Of a stretch of 64,000 nt of DNA, positions 37,131-46,459 are shown piece after piece (positions within the stretch are counted from its first letter, which is position 1; the number at the start of each line of letters is the position of its first letter). The stretch lies in assembly GCA_004791255.1 (NCBI GenBank), contig SRUQ01000011.1, positions 175,487 to 239,486 on the forward strand. The letters run 5' to 3'. Position numbers and translations under genes: made by a program. This DNA comes from a bacterium M00.F.Ca.ET.205.01.1.1. Lineage in GTDB: Bacteria > Pseudomonadota > Alphaproteobacteria > Rhizobiales > Rhizobiaceae. Under the pieces are notes generated by a model that saw only the letters and a list, made by a program, of their open reading frames with translations, ran no database searches and was not told the DNA's origin.

Positions 37131-38702
37131 GTGGAGATGCATGTGCTGGACAATACCCAGGTAGAACGGCTCGACGCCGAGGCGGTCAACTCCGCCAAGG
37201 TGCGCCAGCCCATGTATGCCGCGCGCAAGAAGATTTTCCCTAAGCGGGCCTCGGGCAGCTTTCGCCGGTTCAAGTGGCTGGTGATGGCGATCACGCTCGG
37301 CATCTACTACCTGACGCCGTGGTTGCGATGGGACCGTGGCCCGTTCGCGCCGGACCAGGCCGTGCTGCTCGATCTCGCCAACCGCCGGTTCTATTTCTTC
37401 TTCATCGAGATCTGGCCGCAGGAATTCTATTATGTCGCCGGCCTTCTGGTCATGGCCGGTGTCGGTCTTTTCCTGATCACGTCGACTGTCGGTCGCGCTT
37501 GGTGCGGCTATACCTGCCCGCAGACCGTTTGGGTCGATCTGTTCCTGGTCGTCGAGCGGGCCATCGAGGGCGACCGCAATGCGCGCATGAAGCTCGACGC
37601 CGGCCCCTGGACCGCGCGCAAGCTTATGCTGCGCGTATCGAAACATGCCATCTGGCTGGTCATAGGCGCAGCGACCGGCGGCGCCTGGATTTTCTATTTC
37701 GCTGATGCGCCGACGCTGTTTGGCGACCTCTTCACCGGCACCGCCGCACCCGTCGCCTACGTCACTGTCGCCGTGCTGACGGCGACCACCTACACGTTCG
37801 GCGGGCTGATGAGGGAACAGGTCTGCACCTACATGTGCCCATGGCCACGCATCCAGGCGGCCATGCTCGACGAGAATTCACTGACCGTAACCTACAATGA
37901 CTGGCGCGGCGAACCGCGCTCACGCCACGCCAAGAAGGTGCAAGCCGCTGGGCAGTCCGTCGGTGACTGCGTCGACTGCAATGCCTGCGTCGCGGTCTGC
38001 CCGATGGGGATCGACATCCGCGACGGCCAGCAGCTCGAATGCATCACCTGCGCGCTTTGCATCGATGCCTGCGACGGCGTCATGGACAAGCTCGGCCGGG
38101 AGCGCGGGTTGATCTCCTACGCGACGCTGTCCGACTACAACGCCAACATGATGCTGGCGACCGCGGGCGGCTCCAGTTCAGTCAATCCGTCTTTGATCAG
38201 GACCGCTGATGGACTGTTTTCCGACAAGGTTGCGCATTTCCATATTCGCAAGATCTTTCGACCGCGCACTTATGTCTACATGGGCCTTTGGTCGCTGATC
38301 GGCCTCGGCCTGCTCTATTCGCTGCTGACGCGCGACCGGCTCGAAGTCAACGTGCTGCATGATCGCAACCCGCAATTCGTCACGCTGTCCGACGGTTCGA
38401 TCCGCAACGGCTACACCGTCAAGCTGCTCAACATGATCCCCGAGCCGAGGACGATCGTCGTCACGATTCAAGGCTTGCAGGGAGCGGACATGAGCGTGGT
38501 CGGCGACGACATCCCGGCAGGCCGTTCTTTCGCCATTCCGGTCGAACCCGACCGCCTGAAGATGCTGAAGGTCTTCGTGCGCCAGCCGGCGGATCAAATC
38601 CACGGCACAGCGCAAACCTTCAAATTCCGTGTCGAGGACAAGGCGAGTTTCGAGTCGGACGAATACACCGCCACTTTCAACGCGCCGGAGACCGCCAGAT
38701 GA
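37131..38702 (+). CDS. ccoG: Cytochrome oxidase assembly ferredoxin-like protein CcoG
   Basis: FixG, up to 523 residues. It has several transmembrane helices in the first half (around residues 45-65, 95-125, 165-215), a NapH-like CGYTCPQTVW motif and two 4Fe-4S clusters (CVDCNACVAVCPMGID, CITCALCIDACD), then an Ig-like periplasmic C-terminus. Homologues reduce copper during cbb3 assembly. Three starts are close together: GTG 37131, ATG 37137 and GTG 37143; the last fits GGAG at 37133 best. Confidence 0.94.
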   Translation: MEMHVLDNTQVERLDAEAVNSAKVRQPMYAARKKIFPKRASGSFRRFKWLVMAITLGIYYLTPWLRWDRGPFAPDQAVLLDLANRRFYFFFIEIWPQEFYYVAGLLVMAGVGLFLITSTVGRAWCGYTCPQTVWVDLFLVVERAIEGDRNARMKLDAGPWTARKLMLRVSKHAIWLVIGAATGGAWIFYFADAPTLFGDLFTGTAAPVAYVTVAVLTATTYTFGGLMREQVCTYMCPWPRIQAAMLDENSLTVTYNDWRGEPRSRHAKKVQAAGQSVGDCVDCNACVAVCPMGIDIRDGQQLECITCALCIDACDGVMDKLGRERGLISYATLSDYNANMMLATAGGSSSVNPSLIRTADGLFSDKVAHFHIRKIFRPRTYVYMGLWSLIGLGLLYSLLTRDRLEVNVLHDRNPQFVTLSDGSIRNGYTVKLLNMIPEPRTIVVTIQGLQGADMSVVGDDIPAGRSFAIPVEPDRLKMLKVFVRQPADQIHGTAQTFKFRVEDKASFESDEYTATFNAPETAR

Positions 38703-39196
38703 ACGCCAGAACGCAGAAATCCCGCGAGTTCACCGGCAGGCACATGCTATTCATCATCCTTGCCTTTTTCGGTGTGGTCATTGCGGTCAATCTGGCCATG
38801 GCGACGCTCGCCAACACGAGCTGGACCGGCCTTGTCGTCGAGAACACCTATGTTGCGAGCCAGCAATTCAACAAGAAGGCCGAGGAGGGCCGTGCGCAGG
38901 CAGCACTTGGCTGGACCGGCAAACTGACCATCGCCTGGGGCGAGGTCCGCTACAGCCTCACCGACGCCGTCGGCAAGCCGGTTCCCTTGCATGGCGTCAA
39001 GGTGCTATTTCGCCATCCCGCCTACGAGAACGAGGACAAGTCCGTCACGCTCGCCCTCGCCTCCGGCCAGGAATTCTCTGCCCAGCACATGCCGAAGGAC
39101 GGTGTCTGGATCGTCGAGATCGACGCCGATGCCGGCCTGGAGAAACCCTATCGCGACGTCCGCAGGATCATGATTTCCCATGGAGCGCTGCAATGA
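38699..39196 (+). CDS. ccoH: cbb3 oxidase assembly protein CcoH
   Basis: FixH, 165 residues, with a single N-terminal transmembrane helix (HMLFIILAFFGVVIAVNLAMA) and a periplasmic domain. The family marker TYVASQQFNKKA follows the helix. It is needed for maturation of the cbb3 complex and interacts with CcoN. It overlaps ccoG and ccoI by 4 nt on both sides (ATGA). Confidence 0.95.
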   Translation: MNARTQKSREFTGRHMLFIILAFFGVVIAVNLAMATLANTSWTGLVVENTYVASQQFNKKAEEGRAQAALGWTGKLTIAWGEVRYSLTDAVGKPVPLHGVKVLFRHPAYENEDKSVTLALASGQEFSAQHMPKDGVWIVEIDADAGLEKPYRDVRRIMISHGALQ

Positions 39197-41481
39197 GCTG
39201 TTGTGCGCCGGGTGCCGAAATGGCGTTGGATATAGGCAGCACCATATCGGTCCAGCCGTCCAGCCAGGAGATCAGGCTCGCGAGCCAATCGCTTGGCGAC
39301 GATCTTCGCCAGACCGATCTCTCGGTACCGACGGTTCATTGCGCAGCCTGCATCCAGACGATCGAGACGGCGTTGGGAAAGCTCGATCGCGTCGAGAGGG
39401 TCCGCGTCAACCTGTCGACGAAACGGGTCTCGGTCCGGTGGCATGGAGACGACGTTCCCCCCTTCGTCGCCGCACTCGCACGGCTCGGCTATGAGGCGCA
39501 CCTCTTCGCCCCCGAGGCCGATGAGACGGACAAGACGCTTTCGGAATTGATCCGTGCGGTGGCGGTCGCCGGGTTTGCGGCGGGCAACATCATGCTGCTC
39601 TCGGTCTCGGTCTGGTCCGGTGCCGAAGGCGCGACACGCGACCTGTTCCACTGGGTCTCGGCGCTCATCGCCATCCCCGCGCTTGCCTTCGCCGGCGGCA
39701 TCTTCTTCCGCTCGGCCTGGAATGCGTTGCGCCATGGACGCATGAACATGGACGTGCCGATCGCGGTCGGAGTGTCGCTTGCCTACGCGATGAGCCTCTA
39801 CGAGACGATCAATCATGGCGATCATGCCTATTTCGACGCGTCGGTATCGCTGCTGTTCTTCCTGTTGATCGGCCGCACCCTGGATCATGTCATGCGCGAG
39901 CGGGCCCGGACCGCCGTGAAAGGCCTGTCGCAGCTGGCGGCGCGGGGCGCCATGGTGTTGCGCGACGATGGCGCGCGCGACTACCTGCCGGTTGGCGAGA
40001 TCGAACCAGGCATGCTGCTGCTGATCGCCGCCGGCGAAAGGATACCCGTCGACGGCAAGATCATTCAGGGGGCGTCGGATCTCGATTGTTCGCTGGTCTC
40101 CGGCGAGAGCACCCCCAGAAACGTGGCGCCAGGCGAAACCGTGCAGGCCGGTGTGCTCAACCTTACCGGCTCGCTGACGATCAAGGCGACAGCCGCGGCG
40201 AAGGATTCTTTCCTGGCGGAAATGGTTCGCCTGATGGAGGCCGCCGAGGGTGGTCGGGCACATTATCGCCGGATCGCCGACCGCGTCTCGGCCCTCTATG
40301 CTCCAGTGGTTCATCTCACCGCCTTCGTGACGTTCCTTGGCTGGATGGCGGCGACCGGCGACTGGCACCGGGCGATAACCATCGCAATTGCCGTCCTCAT
40401 CATCACATGCCCGTGCGCGCTCGGTCTCGCCGTGCCGATCGTTCAGGTCGTCGCCGCGCGGCGCCTGTTCGAGAACGGCATCATGGTCAAGGACGGTTCG
40501 GCCATGGAACGCCTGGCGACGATTGACAAAGCGGTCTTTGACAAGACCGGAACGCTCACGCTCGGACAGCCCCGACTCGTCAATGCATCGTCGATCGACC
40601 CGGCCATGCTGGCCATCGCGGCTGACATGGCCGCGCACTCGCGTCACCCGTTCTCAAAGGCCATAGCCCGTTTTGCCGCTCCCGGCGGGCAGTACAAATT
40701 CGACGCCGTCACCGAGCATCCGGGATTCGGAATCGAGACCACTGTCGCCGGAAGCATGTGGCGACTGGGCCGACGCGGGTGGGCTGGATGGAAGGCGCGG
40801 ACCGGCGGCGAAGGCAAGCATGGCTATGGGGGAACGGTTCTGACGAAAGACGGGACCATTGTCGCGACCTTCGATTTCGAGGATGCGCCGCGGGCCGACG
40901 CCAGGGTGGCGATCGAGCGATTGAACGACGCTGGGGTGTCGGTGCAAATGCTGTCGGGCGACACCGCTGGCGCCTGCAGCGAAGTCTCGGAAATGCTGGG
41001 CATCGACGACTTCGTTCCGTGCCTGCTGCCGTCCGGCAAGGTCGAATGCATCGAGACCCTGGCGAAAGACGGAAACAAGGTCTTGATGGTTGGCGACGGC
41101 CTCAACGACACGCCTGCCCTGGGCGCGGCGCATGTCTCGATGGCTCCTGCGACCGCCGCCGACATTGGTCGCAACGCGGCCGACTTCGTGTTCTTGCGCG
41201 AAAGCCTTCTGGCGGTCCCTCTCGCGTTGGACGTCTCGCGTAAGGCGGGAAGCCTGGTTCGCCAGAACATCGCGATCGCAATCGTCTACAATGCCGTCGC
41301 CGTACCGATCGCCATTCTCGGCCATGTCACGCCGCTGATCGCGGCGATCGCGATGTCAGCCTCATCTCTGCTCGTCATCGGCAATGCGCTGCGGCTGCAA
41401 AGTTCGATGCCGAATTCGCCCGCGGAAAATGTTCGGCGCGACGGGCGTTCCGACATCAACGAACTGGCTCAATCCACATGA
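39193..41481 (+). CDS. ccoI: Copper-exporting P1B-type ATPase CcoI
   Basis: FixI, 762 residues. It contains an N-terminal heavy-metal domain (TVHCAACIQTIET), the transmembrane copper motif CPC (ITCPCALGLAVP), the phosphorylation motif DKTGTLT, and the hinge GDGLNDTPAL. It delivers copper for the binuclear centre of the cbb3 oxidase. ATG 39193 overlaps the ccoH stop and starts MSCCAPGAE, typical of rhizobial FixI; a longer frame from 38629 is an extension through ccoH. Confidence 0.97.
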   Translation: MSCCAPGAEMALDIGSTISVQPSSQEIRLASQSLGDDLRQTDLSVPTVHCAACIQTIETALGKLDRVERVRVNLSTKRVSVRWHGDDVPPFVAALARLGYEAHLFAPEADETDKTLSELIRAVAVAGFAAGNIMLLSVSVWSGAEGATRDLFHWVSALIAIPALAFAGGIFFRSAWNALRHGRMNMDVPIAVGVSLAYAMSLYETINHGDHAYFDASVSLLFFLLIGRTLDHVMRERARTAVKGLSQLAARGAMVLRDDGARDYLPVGEIEPGMLLLIAAGERIPVDGKIIQGASDLDCSLVSGESTPRNVAPGETVQAGVLNLTGSLTIKATAAAKDSFLAEMVRLMEAAEGGRAHYRRIADRVSALYAPVVHLTAFVTFLGWMAATGDWHRAITIAIAVLIITCPCALGLAVPIVQVVAARRLFENGIMVKDGSAMERLATIDKAVFDKTGTLTLGQPRLVNASSIDPAMLAIAADMAAHSRHPFSKAIARFAAPGGQYKFDAVTEHPGFGIETTVAGSMWRLGRRGWAGWKARTGGEGKHGYGGTVLTKDGTIVATFDFEDAPRADARVAIERLNDAGVSVQMLSGDTAGACSEVSEMLGIDDFVPCLLPSGKVECIETLAKDGNKVLMVGDGLNDTPALGAAHVSMAPATAADIGRNAADFVFLRESLLAVPLALDVSRKAGSLVRQNIAIAIVYNAVAVPIAILGHVTPLIAAIAMSASSLLVIGNALRLQSSMPNSPAENVRRDGRSDINELAQST

Positions 41482-41633
41482 CAACTCTCGCCTACCTCAT
41501 ACCTGTGGCCCTCTTTCTCGGTGCGCTTGGGCTGGGGGGCTTTCTGTGGGCTTTGAGGAGTGGCCAATACGAAGATCTCGATGGCGCCGCAGAGCGAATC
41601 CTTATCGATCCGGAAGATAAATCCGACAGCTAG
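41478..41633 (+). CDS. ccoS: cbb3 oxidase maturation protein CcoS
   Basis: FixS, 51 residues: one transmembrane helix (AYLIPVALFLGALGLGGFLWAL) followed by the conserved SGQYEDLDGAAERIL motif. It is required to insert haem and copper cofactors into the oxidase. It overlaps ccoI by 4 nt and ends the operon. Confidence 0.95.
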   Translation: MTTLAYLIPVALFLGALGLGGFLWALRSGQYEDLDGAAERILIDPEDKSDS

Positions 41634-41751
41634 CCATGTGGCGGTGACGGAGCCGATGCAACAGACCGGCCACGTACTTGTCTACCTCGACTATGACACG
41701 CAAGATCGATGTGTCCGAGGCTCTTGCCCCCCAAGACTGAACTCCACCAAT

Positions 41752-41765
41752 TTGAGCCAGCGCAA
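41752..41765 (+). promoter_or_regulatory. NnrR-type box (nirK)
   Basis: TTGAG-CCAG-CGCAA, an imperfect palindrome of the NO-responsive NnrR/NNR class, 65 nt before nirK. It matches the CGCAA half of the boxes at 45697 and 46733. Nothing else was found in the 197-nt gap after ccoS. Confidence 0.78.
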
Positions 41766-41830
41766 AGAAGCACTGCGTCAGGTCAGGTAAGTTCTGCTCA
41801 TCGGCAACGGTTGAGAGACAGGAGACTGAC

Positions 41831-42937
41831 ATGATCACGCGACGCGAAGCTCTGTTCGGCGCAGCTGTGGGCGCTGCCGCCGTGGCGGCACTGCCCGCAT
41901 TTTCGGCAACAGTTAAGAAGGCGGACATTCAAGGGCTGTCACGCGAAAAGATCGAACTCGTCGCGCCGCCCTTTGTGCATCCGCACGATCAAGTCGCCAA
42001 GGGCGGTCCGAAGATCGTCGAGTTCACCATGAGGATCGAGGAAAAGCCTGTCGTCATCGATGCCGACGGCACGACGCTCAATGCGATGACCTACAACGGT
42101 TCGATTCCCGGGCCACTGATGGTCGTGCATCAGGACGACTATGTCGAACTGACGCTCATCAATCCCGATACCAACTCTCTTGCCCACAACATCGACTTCC
42201 ACGCCGCGACCGGGGCGTTGGGCGGCGGCGGTCTCACGTTGATCAATCCTGGCGAGCAGGTCACCTTGCGCTTCAAGGCGACGCGGACCGGAACGTTCGT
42301 CTATCACTGCGCGCCCGGCGGCGCGATGATCCCGTGGCATGTCGTCTCCGGGATGAGCGGCGCCATCATGATCCTGCCGCGCGATGGGCTCAGGAACGAC
42401 AAGGGCGAGCCGGTCAAATACGACAGGATCTTCTATATCGGCGAGAGCGACTTCTATATTCCCCGCGACGAGAAGGGCAACTTCAAGAGCTACGAATCGG
42501 CCGGTGACGGCTACGATGACATCGTCAAGGTGATGCGTGGGCTGATTCCGACGCATGTGGTGTTTAACGGCAAGGTCGGGTCCTTGACCGGCGACAACGC
42601 CATGAAGGCCAAGGTGGGTGAAACAGTACTCATCGTCCATTCTCAGGCCAACCGCGATACGCGGCCGCATCTCATCGGTGGCCACGGCGACTATGTCTGG
42701 GAACAGGGCAAATTCGCCAACCCTCCGGCCAAGGATCTGGAGACCTGGTTCATTCGTGGCGGGTCGGCGGGCTCGGCGCTCTATACCTTTCGGCAGCCGG
42801 GTGTCTACGCCTACGTCAATCACAACCTGATCGAAGCCGTGGAACTCGGAGCGACGGCGCACTTCAAGGTCGAGGGCGACTGGAATGACGACCTGATGAC
42901 GCAAGTCGAAGCACCCAGACCCGTCGCCATGAACTGA
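41831..42937 (+). CDS. nirK: Copper-containing nitrite reductase NirK
   Basis: Periplasmic enzyme that reduces nitrite to NO; 368 residues with a Tat-type leader (ITRREALFGAAVGAAAVAAL). Copper ligands are all present: H119 and H124 (HNIDFH), H159 and C160 (YHC), H169 and M174 (WHVVSGM) for type 1/type 2, and the later type 2 histidine in PHLIGGHGD. It is a class I enzyme. The NnrR box upstream predicts induction by NO. The likely electron donor, pseudoazurin, is encoded nearby. Confidence 0.97.
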   Translation: MITRREALFGAAVGAAAVAALPAFSATVKKADIQGLSREKIELVAPPFVHPHDQVAKGGPKIVEFTMRIEEKPVVIDADGTTLNAMTYNGSIPGPLMVVHQDDYVELTLINPDTNSLAHNIDFHAATGALGGGGLTLINPGEQVTLRFKATRTGTFVYHCAPGGAMIPWHVVSGMSGAIMILPRDGLRNDKGEPVKYDRIFYIGESDFYIPRDEKGNFKSYESAGDGYDDIVKVMRGLIPTHVVFNGKVGSLTGDNAMKAKVGETVLIVHSQANRDTRPHLIGGHGDYVWEQGKFANPPAKDLETWFIRGGSAGSALYTFRQPGVYAYVNHNLIEAVELGATAHFKVEGDWNDDLMTQVEAPRPVAMN

Positions 42938-42951
42938 ACGACACTCCTATT

Positions 42952-42978
42952 TGCCCGGATAGCGCCGCTGTCCGGGCA
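42952..42978 (+). terminator. Hairpin between nirK and nirV
   Basis: TGCCCGGA (42952-42959) and TCCGGGCA (42971-42978) form a perfect 8-bp stem with no T-run, 14 nt after nirK. It may stabilise the nirK mRNA or partly attenuate nirV rather than fully terminate. Confidence 0.5.
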
Positions 42979-42990
42979 TGGACAAAAGAC

Positions 42991-43863
42991 ATGTCGCCTC
43001 TCATGCTGAAGCTTGTGCCGATCGCTATGGTGGCCGCAGCCGTGCCGGTTGGGCTCTCGATGCAGGCGGCTGGTGGTGGTCATCGACAGCCCCACTCCGT
43101 CGCTATGACGGTTAGCCTGCTTGCCGGTTCGATCACCTATCCGATGCCGGGCGAGTTCCTCAAGGACGGACGCCCGCAAGCCAATCCAAAGGTCCAGCTG
43201 CAAATCGACGGACAGCTCGAGATCATGGTCAATCAGGTCAGCGCTGCCGACTACGCGGATTGTGTTTCGGCTGGCGCCTGTCGGCCAGCGGAAGAGACCC
43301 GCCCGGTTCCGCGTGACGCACCCTCGACAGGGGTGAGCTATCTCGACGCCGTTGCCTACGCCCGGTGGTATTCTGAAGTGACCGGCGGCCAATGGCGGCT
43401 GCCATCCGACGAAGAGTGGGCCTATGCGGCAGCAGAGCGGTTCGCAGGGGAATTTGAGGGTGTCGAAAACGATGCCAACAACCCCGCCAAGCGTTGGCTC
43501 ACGAGCTACCAGGCAGAGGTCGACCTCAATCGCAAACCGGACCCGCTGCCCAGGAGCAGTGGCTCTTTTGGAGTGAATTCCCGCGGCCTTGCGGACTTTT
43601 CCGGCAACGTCTGGGAGTGGACTTCGACCTGCTATGTCCGCACCACGCTGGCCGAAGACGGAAGCGGCATTGCGAGCTCGGTCGACAATTGCGGCGTCCA
43701 CGTCCTTGAGGGGCTCCACAGAGCCTACATGTCGAACTTCGTCAGCGACGGAAAAAGCGGGGGGTGCGCTGTTGGCACGCCTCCCGACAATCTGGGGTTC
43801 AGGCTGGTCCTGGACCATCAGGGATGGGCGAACCGCATCCTTGCCCAGCTCGGCATTGCCTGA
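42991..43863 (+). CDS. nirV: NirV, formylglycine-generating-enzyme-like protein
   Basis: Protein of 290 residues with the SUMF1/FGE fold (SYLDAVAYARWYSEVTGGQWRLPSDEEWAYAA; DFSGNVWEWTSTCY; GFRLVLD) and an N-terminal hydrophobic leader. NirV is consistently encoded next to nirK in rhizobia, and its role in NirK maturation is proposed but unproven. It is probably co-transcribed with nirK (53-nt gap holding a hairpin). Confidence 0.92.
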   Translation: MSPLMLKLVPIAMVAAAVPVGLSMQAAGGGHRQPHSVAMTVSLLAGSITYPMPGEFLKDGRPQANPKVQLQIDGQLEIMVNQVSAADYADCVSAGACRPAEETRPVPRDAPSTGVSYLDAVAYARWYSEVTGGQWRLPSDEEWAYAAAERFAGEFEGVENDANNPAKRWLTSYQAEVDLNRKPDPLPRSSGSFGVNSRGLADFSGNVWEWTSTCYVRTTLAEDGSGIASSVDNCGVHVLEGLHRAYMSNFVSDGKSGGCAVGTPPDNLGFRLVLDHQGWANRILAQLGIA

Positions 43864-43866
43864 TCG

Positions 43867-43880
43867 GGAGCAGCTGCTCC
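43867..43880. terminator. Palindrome between nirV and nnrS
   Basis: GGAGCAGCTGCTCC is a perfect 14-bp palindrome in the 55-nt gap between two converging genes. It could help terminate both, but it lacks a loop and a T-run. Confidence 0.35.
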
Positions 43881-43918
43881 GCCCGCGTTTCGACGGTCGC
43901 CGGATTTGGCGGATCGCC

Positions 43919-45094
43919 TCACCGAGCTCTTGGCGTCATCAATGCAGTTCCGTAGACCAGAGCGAAGCCGGCAAATGCGGCCACCCAGGCAGCACCCGCC
44001 ATGTCGATTAGCGCGCCATTGGGGACGAAGGCGGCCAGAACTCTCAATGATCCCGCGAGCAGAACGGCGACAAAGATAAACAAGGCGCCCCGTCCAGCTC
44101 TCAGCTTCAGCCCGGTGTGCCCGAGCGTCGCGCGGGTCATCACAGCAAGCGTCATGGCGCCGACCGCACCAGTTCCGAGCGCGTGGAGCCCTGCAGCAGC
44201 CGGCACGGTCGCAGGAAAGAAGATCGATGCCGAAACCAAGGCAAGACCGATCGGCACAAAGACATATGCAAGATGGAGGATGAGCACCAGCGGATCCCGC
44301 AAGCTACGCTCGCCGGCCCAGCGTGACAGACGCCATGTCTGGCACATTGCGGCGATGGCCATAAGCACTCCTGAGGCGCTGTTGTCGGGAGCGAACGTCC
44401 ACGCTCCCAGCGCGAGGGCTGAGACGGCTATGGATACGATGTCAAAACGGTCGAATGGTGCCGGCAGCCGGCCAGGATTTTCGCGGACGAGCCAGTTGCG
44501 GGTGAAGCTGGGAATGATGCGCCCACCGATCAGTGAGATGAGCATGATCGCCGCGGCCATTCCGAGCCTGCGGCTGATGTCGGACGTGCCCTGAAGGTGC
44601 GCCTCGATGTGGAACATGCCGTTAGCGCCCGCCAGAACGGCAAGAGGCAGCAGCACCTTGAGATTGCGCCAGTTCCGTCCCGCGACGATCTCGCGTGCCG
44701 CCGCGGCGGCGACCGCAAGCAAAAAAGAGCCATCGATGACGGCGGCCGCTTGCCAGCCGATATCCGCCGAGAAGAAGACCGCGAAGCGGCCTGCAAGCCA
44801 CAGGACAACCAGCGCCAGCAGCGACAGACCTTGCACGGGCAGCCGGCCGGTCCAGTTCGGGATGGCGGTCAGCAGGAACCCGGTGACGATCGCCGGCAGA
44901 TAGCCGAACAGCATCTCATGGATGTGCCAGTCGACGGGCAAGAACGCACTGTGGGCATCGAGTTCGCCCGCATACATCGGCACCCAGAACAGAATGGAGA
45001 GCGCCGCATATAGCGAGCCGAGCAGGAAGAAGGGCCTGAACCCATAGGAGAGAAACGCGGGGCCGGAATAGCTCCGAAGGCGTGGAACTGCCAT
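43919..45094 (-). CDS. nnrS: NnrS family haem/copper membrane protein
   Basis: Integral membrane protein of 391 residues with about twelve hydrophobic helices. The family motifs FRPFFLLGSLYA, DWHIHEMLFGY, HIEAHLQG and a final MTLAVMTRATLGHTG are present; the histidines are presumed haem/copper ligands. NnrS relieves NO and nitrosative stress. ATG 45094 has GAGG 9 nt upstream; ATG 45103 directly abuts GAGG and is less likely. It lies downstream of pseudoazurin in the same direction. Confidence 0.94.
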   Translation of the reverse strand: MAVPRLRSYSGPAFLSYGFRPFFLLGSLYAALSILFWVPMYAGELDAHSAFLPVDWHIHEMLFGYLPAIVTGFLLTAIPNWTGRLPVQGLSLLALVVLWLAGRFAVFFSADIGWQAAAVIDGSFLLAVAAAAAREIVAGRNWRNLKVLLPLAVLAGANGMFHIEAHLQGTSDISRRLGMAAAIMLISLIGGRIIPSFTRNWLVRENPGRLPAPFDRFDIVSIAVSALALGAWTFAPDNSASGVLMAIAAMCQTWRLSRWAGERSLRDPLVLILHLAYVFVPIGLALVSASIFFPATVPAAAGLHALGTGAVGAMTLAVMTRATLGHTGLKLRAGRGALFIFVAVLLAGSLRVLAAFVPNGALIDMAGAAWVAAFAGFALVYGTALMTPRAR

Positions 45095-45116
45095 GATTTG
45101 CATCCTCAAATGAAAG

Positions 45117-45153
45117 GGGCCGGATGAACCGCCGCCCTCGGTCCGTCCGGCCC
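45117..45153 (-). terminator. Hairpin between pseudoazurin and nnrS
   Basis: TCCGGCCC (45153-45146, read on the plus strand) and GGGCCGGA (45117-45124) form a perfect 8-bp stem, followed in the minus direction by a T-rich run. It probably reduces read-through from the abundant pseudoazurin transcript into nnrS. Confidence 0.5.
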
Positions 45154-45184
45154 GTGCCCGCCATGGCAGGCTGTCTCATGCCGA

Positions 45185-45622
45185 TCAGTTGGCCGGAACC
45201 TGGGTGAACAGGTCGGCGAACACCGTCTTTGCCTTCCCAGGATGCTTGACCTCCTTGGCGGCATCGAGATTGACGGGCTTGCCGACGACGATCAGCGCGA
45301 CCATGCCCATGCCGTAGTGGGGCGCGCATTTGACGCCATAGATGCCCTCCTTCGTCAGCGTAACGGTGATTTCCTCGCTGGGCTTTCCCTTGAAGGGCTC
45401 AGCGCCGTCCGGAAGCATGCCCTTGATCGACTCGGCGTCGTGGCTCTTGTCGGTGGGCACGAACTTGACGGTGTCGCCTGGTGCCGCCGTCACGAAGGCC
45501 GGCTGGAACACCATGGCGCCCTTCTCGCCCTTGTTGAGCATTTGCACCACGTGCTCTTCCGCGCTTGCACCGCCGGCGAGCGCGAGGATGGAAATTGCGG
45601 CGGCGAGGATGGAGAGTTTCAT
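45185..45622 (-). CDS. paz: Pseudoazurin
   Basis: Type 1 blue copper protein of 145 residues with a signal peptide (cleavage after GASA, residue 21). Ligands are H61 (KSHDAES), C99, H102 and M107 (CAPHYGMGM). It donates electrons to NirK in the periplasm. An NnrR box lies 75 nt upstream, shared with divergent nnrR. Confidence 0.97.
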   Translation of the reverse strand: MKLSILAAAISILALAGGASAEEHVVQMLNKGEKGAMVFQPAFVTAAPGDTVKFVPTDKSHDAESIKGMLPDGAEPFKGKPSEEITVTLTKEGIYGVKCAPHYGMGMVALIVVGKPVNLDAAKEVKHPGKAKTVFADLFTQVPAN

Positions 45623-45696
45623 CGATTTGTCCTTTGTTTCGTCTTCGCGGCACGGCGCCGTTCCACGCCATTTAGCCTGACGCGCCTGCGGACAAT

Positions 45697-45710
45697 TTGC
45701 GCTGGCGCAA
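45697..45710. promoter_or_regulatory. NnrR box (paz / nnrR)
   Basis: TTGCG-CTGG-CGCAA, a perfect palindrome of the NnrR class. It is 75 nt before paz, the right distance for activation, but only 27 nt before the proposed nnrR start, where it would more likely mediate autorepression. Confidence 0.88.
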
Positions 45711-45736
45711 ACTCGGGATAAGAAAGGTGAACGGTA

Positions 45737-46456
45737 GTGCCGTGGGGGATCCGCTTGGCTGCGTTGGACCGATCGCTGATTTCGCGACTGCCGCTCTTCC
45801 AGGGGCTGACGCCCGACGAGCAGAGCGAAATCTTGCGAAGCGCCCGGTCATCCCGCTACCCCAAGGACTCCGCGATCTTCGAGCAGGAGACCGAGGCCCA
45901 CTCTTTCTTCGTGTTGGTCGCCGGCCACATACGCGTTGTCCGCACCACACCGGACGGACAGCAGGTGATCGCCAGGTACATCAGCGAAGGCGAGATCTTC
46001 GGTGTTGCCGCGGCCCTCGGCCGGACGACGTACCCCGCCAGCGCTATCGCCGCGGTGGACTGCGTGGTGCTGGCGTGGGCGAACGCTCTTTGGCCGGAGC
46101 TGACGCGACGATTCCCAGCATTTGGAGCAACCACCTACAAGACCGTGGGAACCAGGCTGCAGGAGACCCAGACGCGGGTGGTGGAGATGTCCACGGAACA
46201 GGTGGAGCAGCGGGTTGCGCATGCGCTGCTGCGATTGGCAAATCAGACCGGCCGAAAAACCGCCAGCGGGATCGAAATCGACTTCCCGATTTCCAGGCAG
46301 GACATTGCCGAGATGACGGGTACGACACTGCACACGGTCAGCCGGCTGCTCAGCAAGTGGGAAGACAATGGAATAATCGTCAGTGGCCGCCAGAAAGTCA
46401 CCGTCAAGGATGCGCATCGCCTCGTGGTTCTCGCCGAGAACCGGGACAAGGGGTGA
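45737..46456 (+). CDS. nnrR: NO-responsive Crp/Fnr regulator NnrR
   Basis: Regulator of 239 residues with a cyclic-nucleotide-like sensor domain (residues about 20-135) and a Crp HTH (SRQDIAEMTGTTLHTVSRLLSKWED). It has no N-terminal cysteine cluster, so it is not an FNR-type oxygen sensor; the context and TTGCG/CGCAA boxes identify it as NnrR/NNR. The recognition helix (HTVSRLL) differs from FnrN's ETVSR, consistent with a different half-site. The start is GTG 45737 or an internal TTG. Confidence 0.9.
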   Translation: MPWGIRLAALDRSLISRLPLFQGLTPDEQSEILRSARSSRYPKDSAIFEQETEAHSFFVLVAGHIRVVRTTPDGQQVIARYISEGEIFGVAAALGRTTYPASAIAAVDCVVLAWANALWPELTRRFPAFGATTYKTVGTRLQETQTRVVEMSTEQVEQRVAHALLRLANQTGRKTASGIEIDFPISRQDIAEMTGTTLHTVSRLLSKWEDNGIIVSGRQKVTVKDAHRLVVLAENRDKG

Positions 46457-46459
46457 CCC

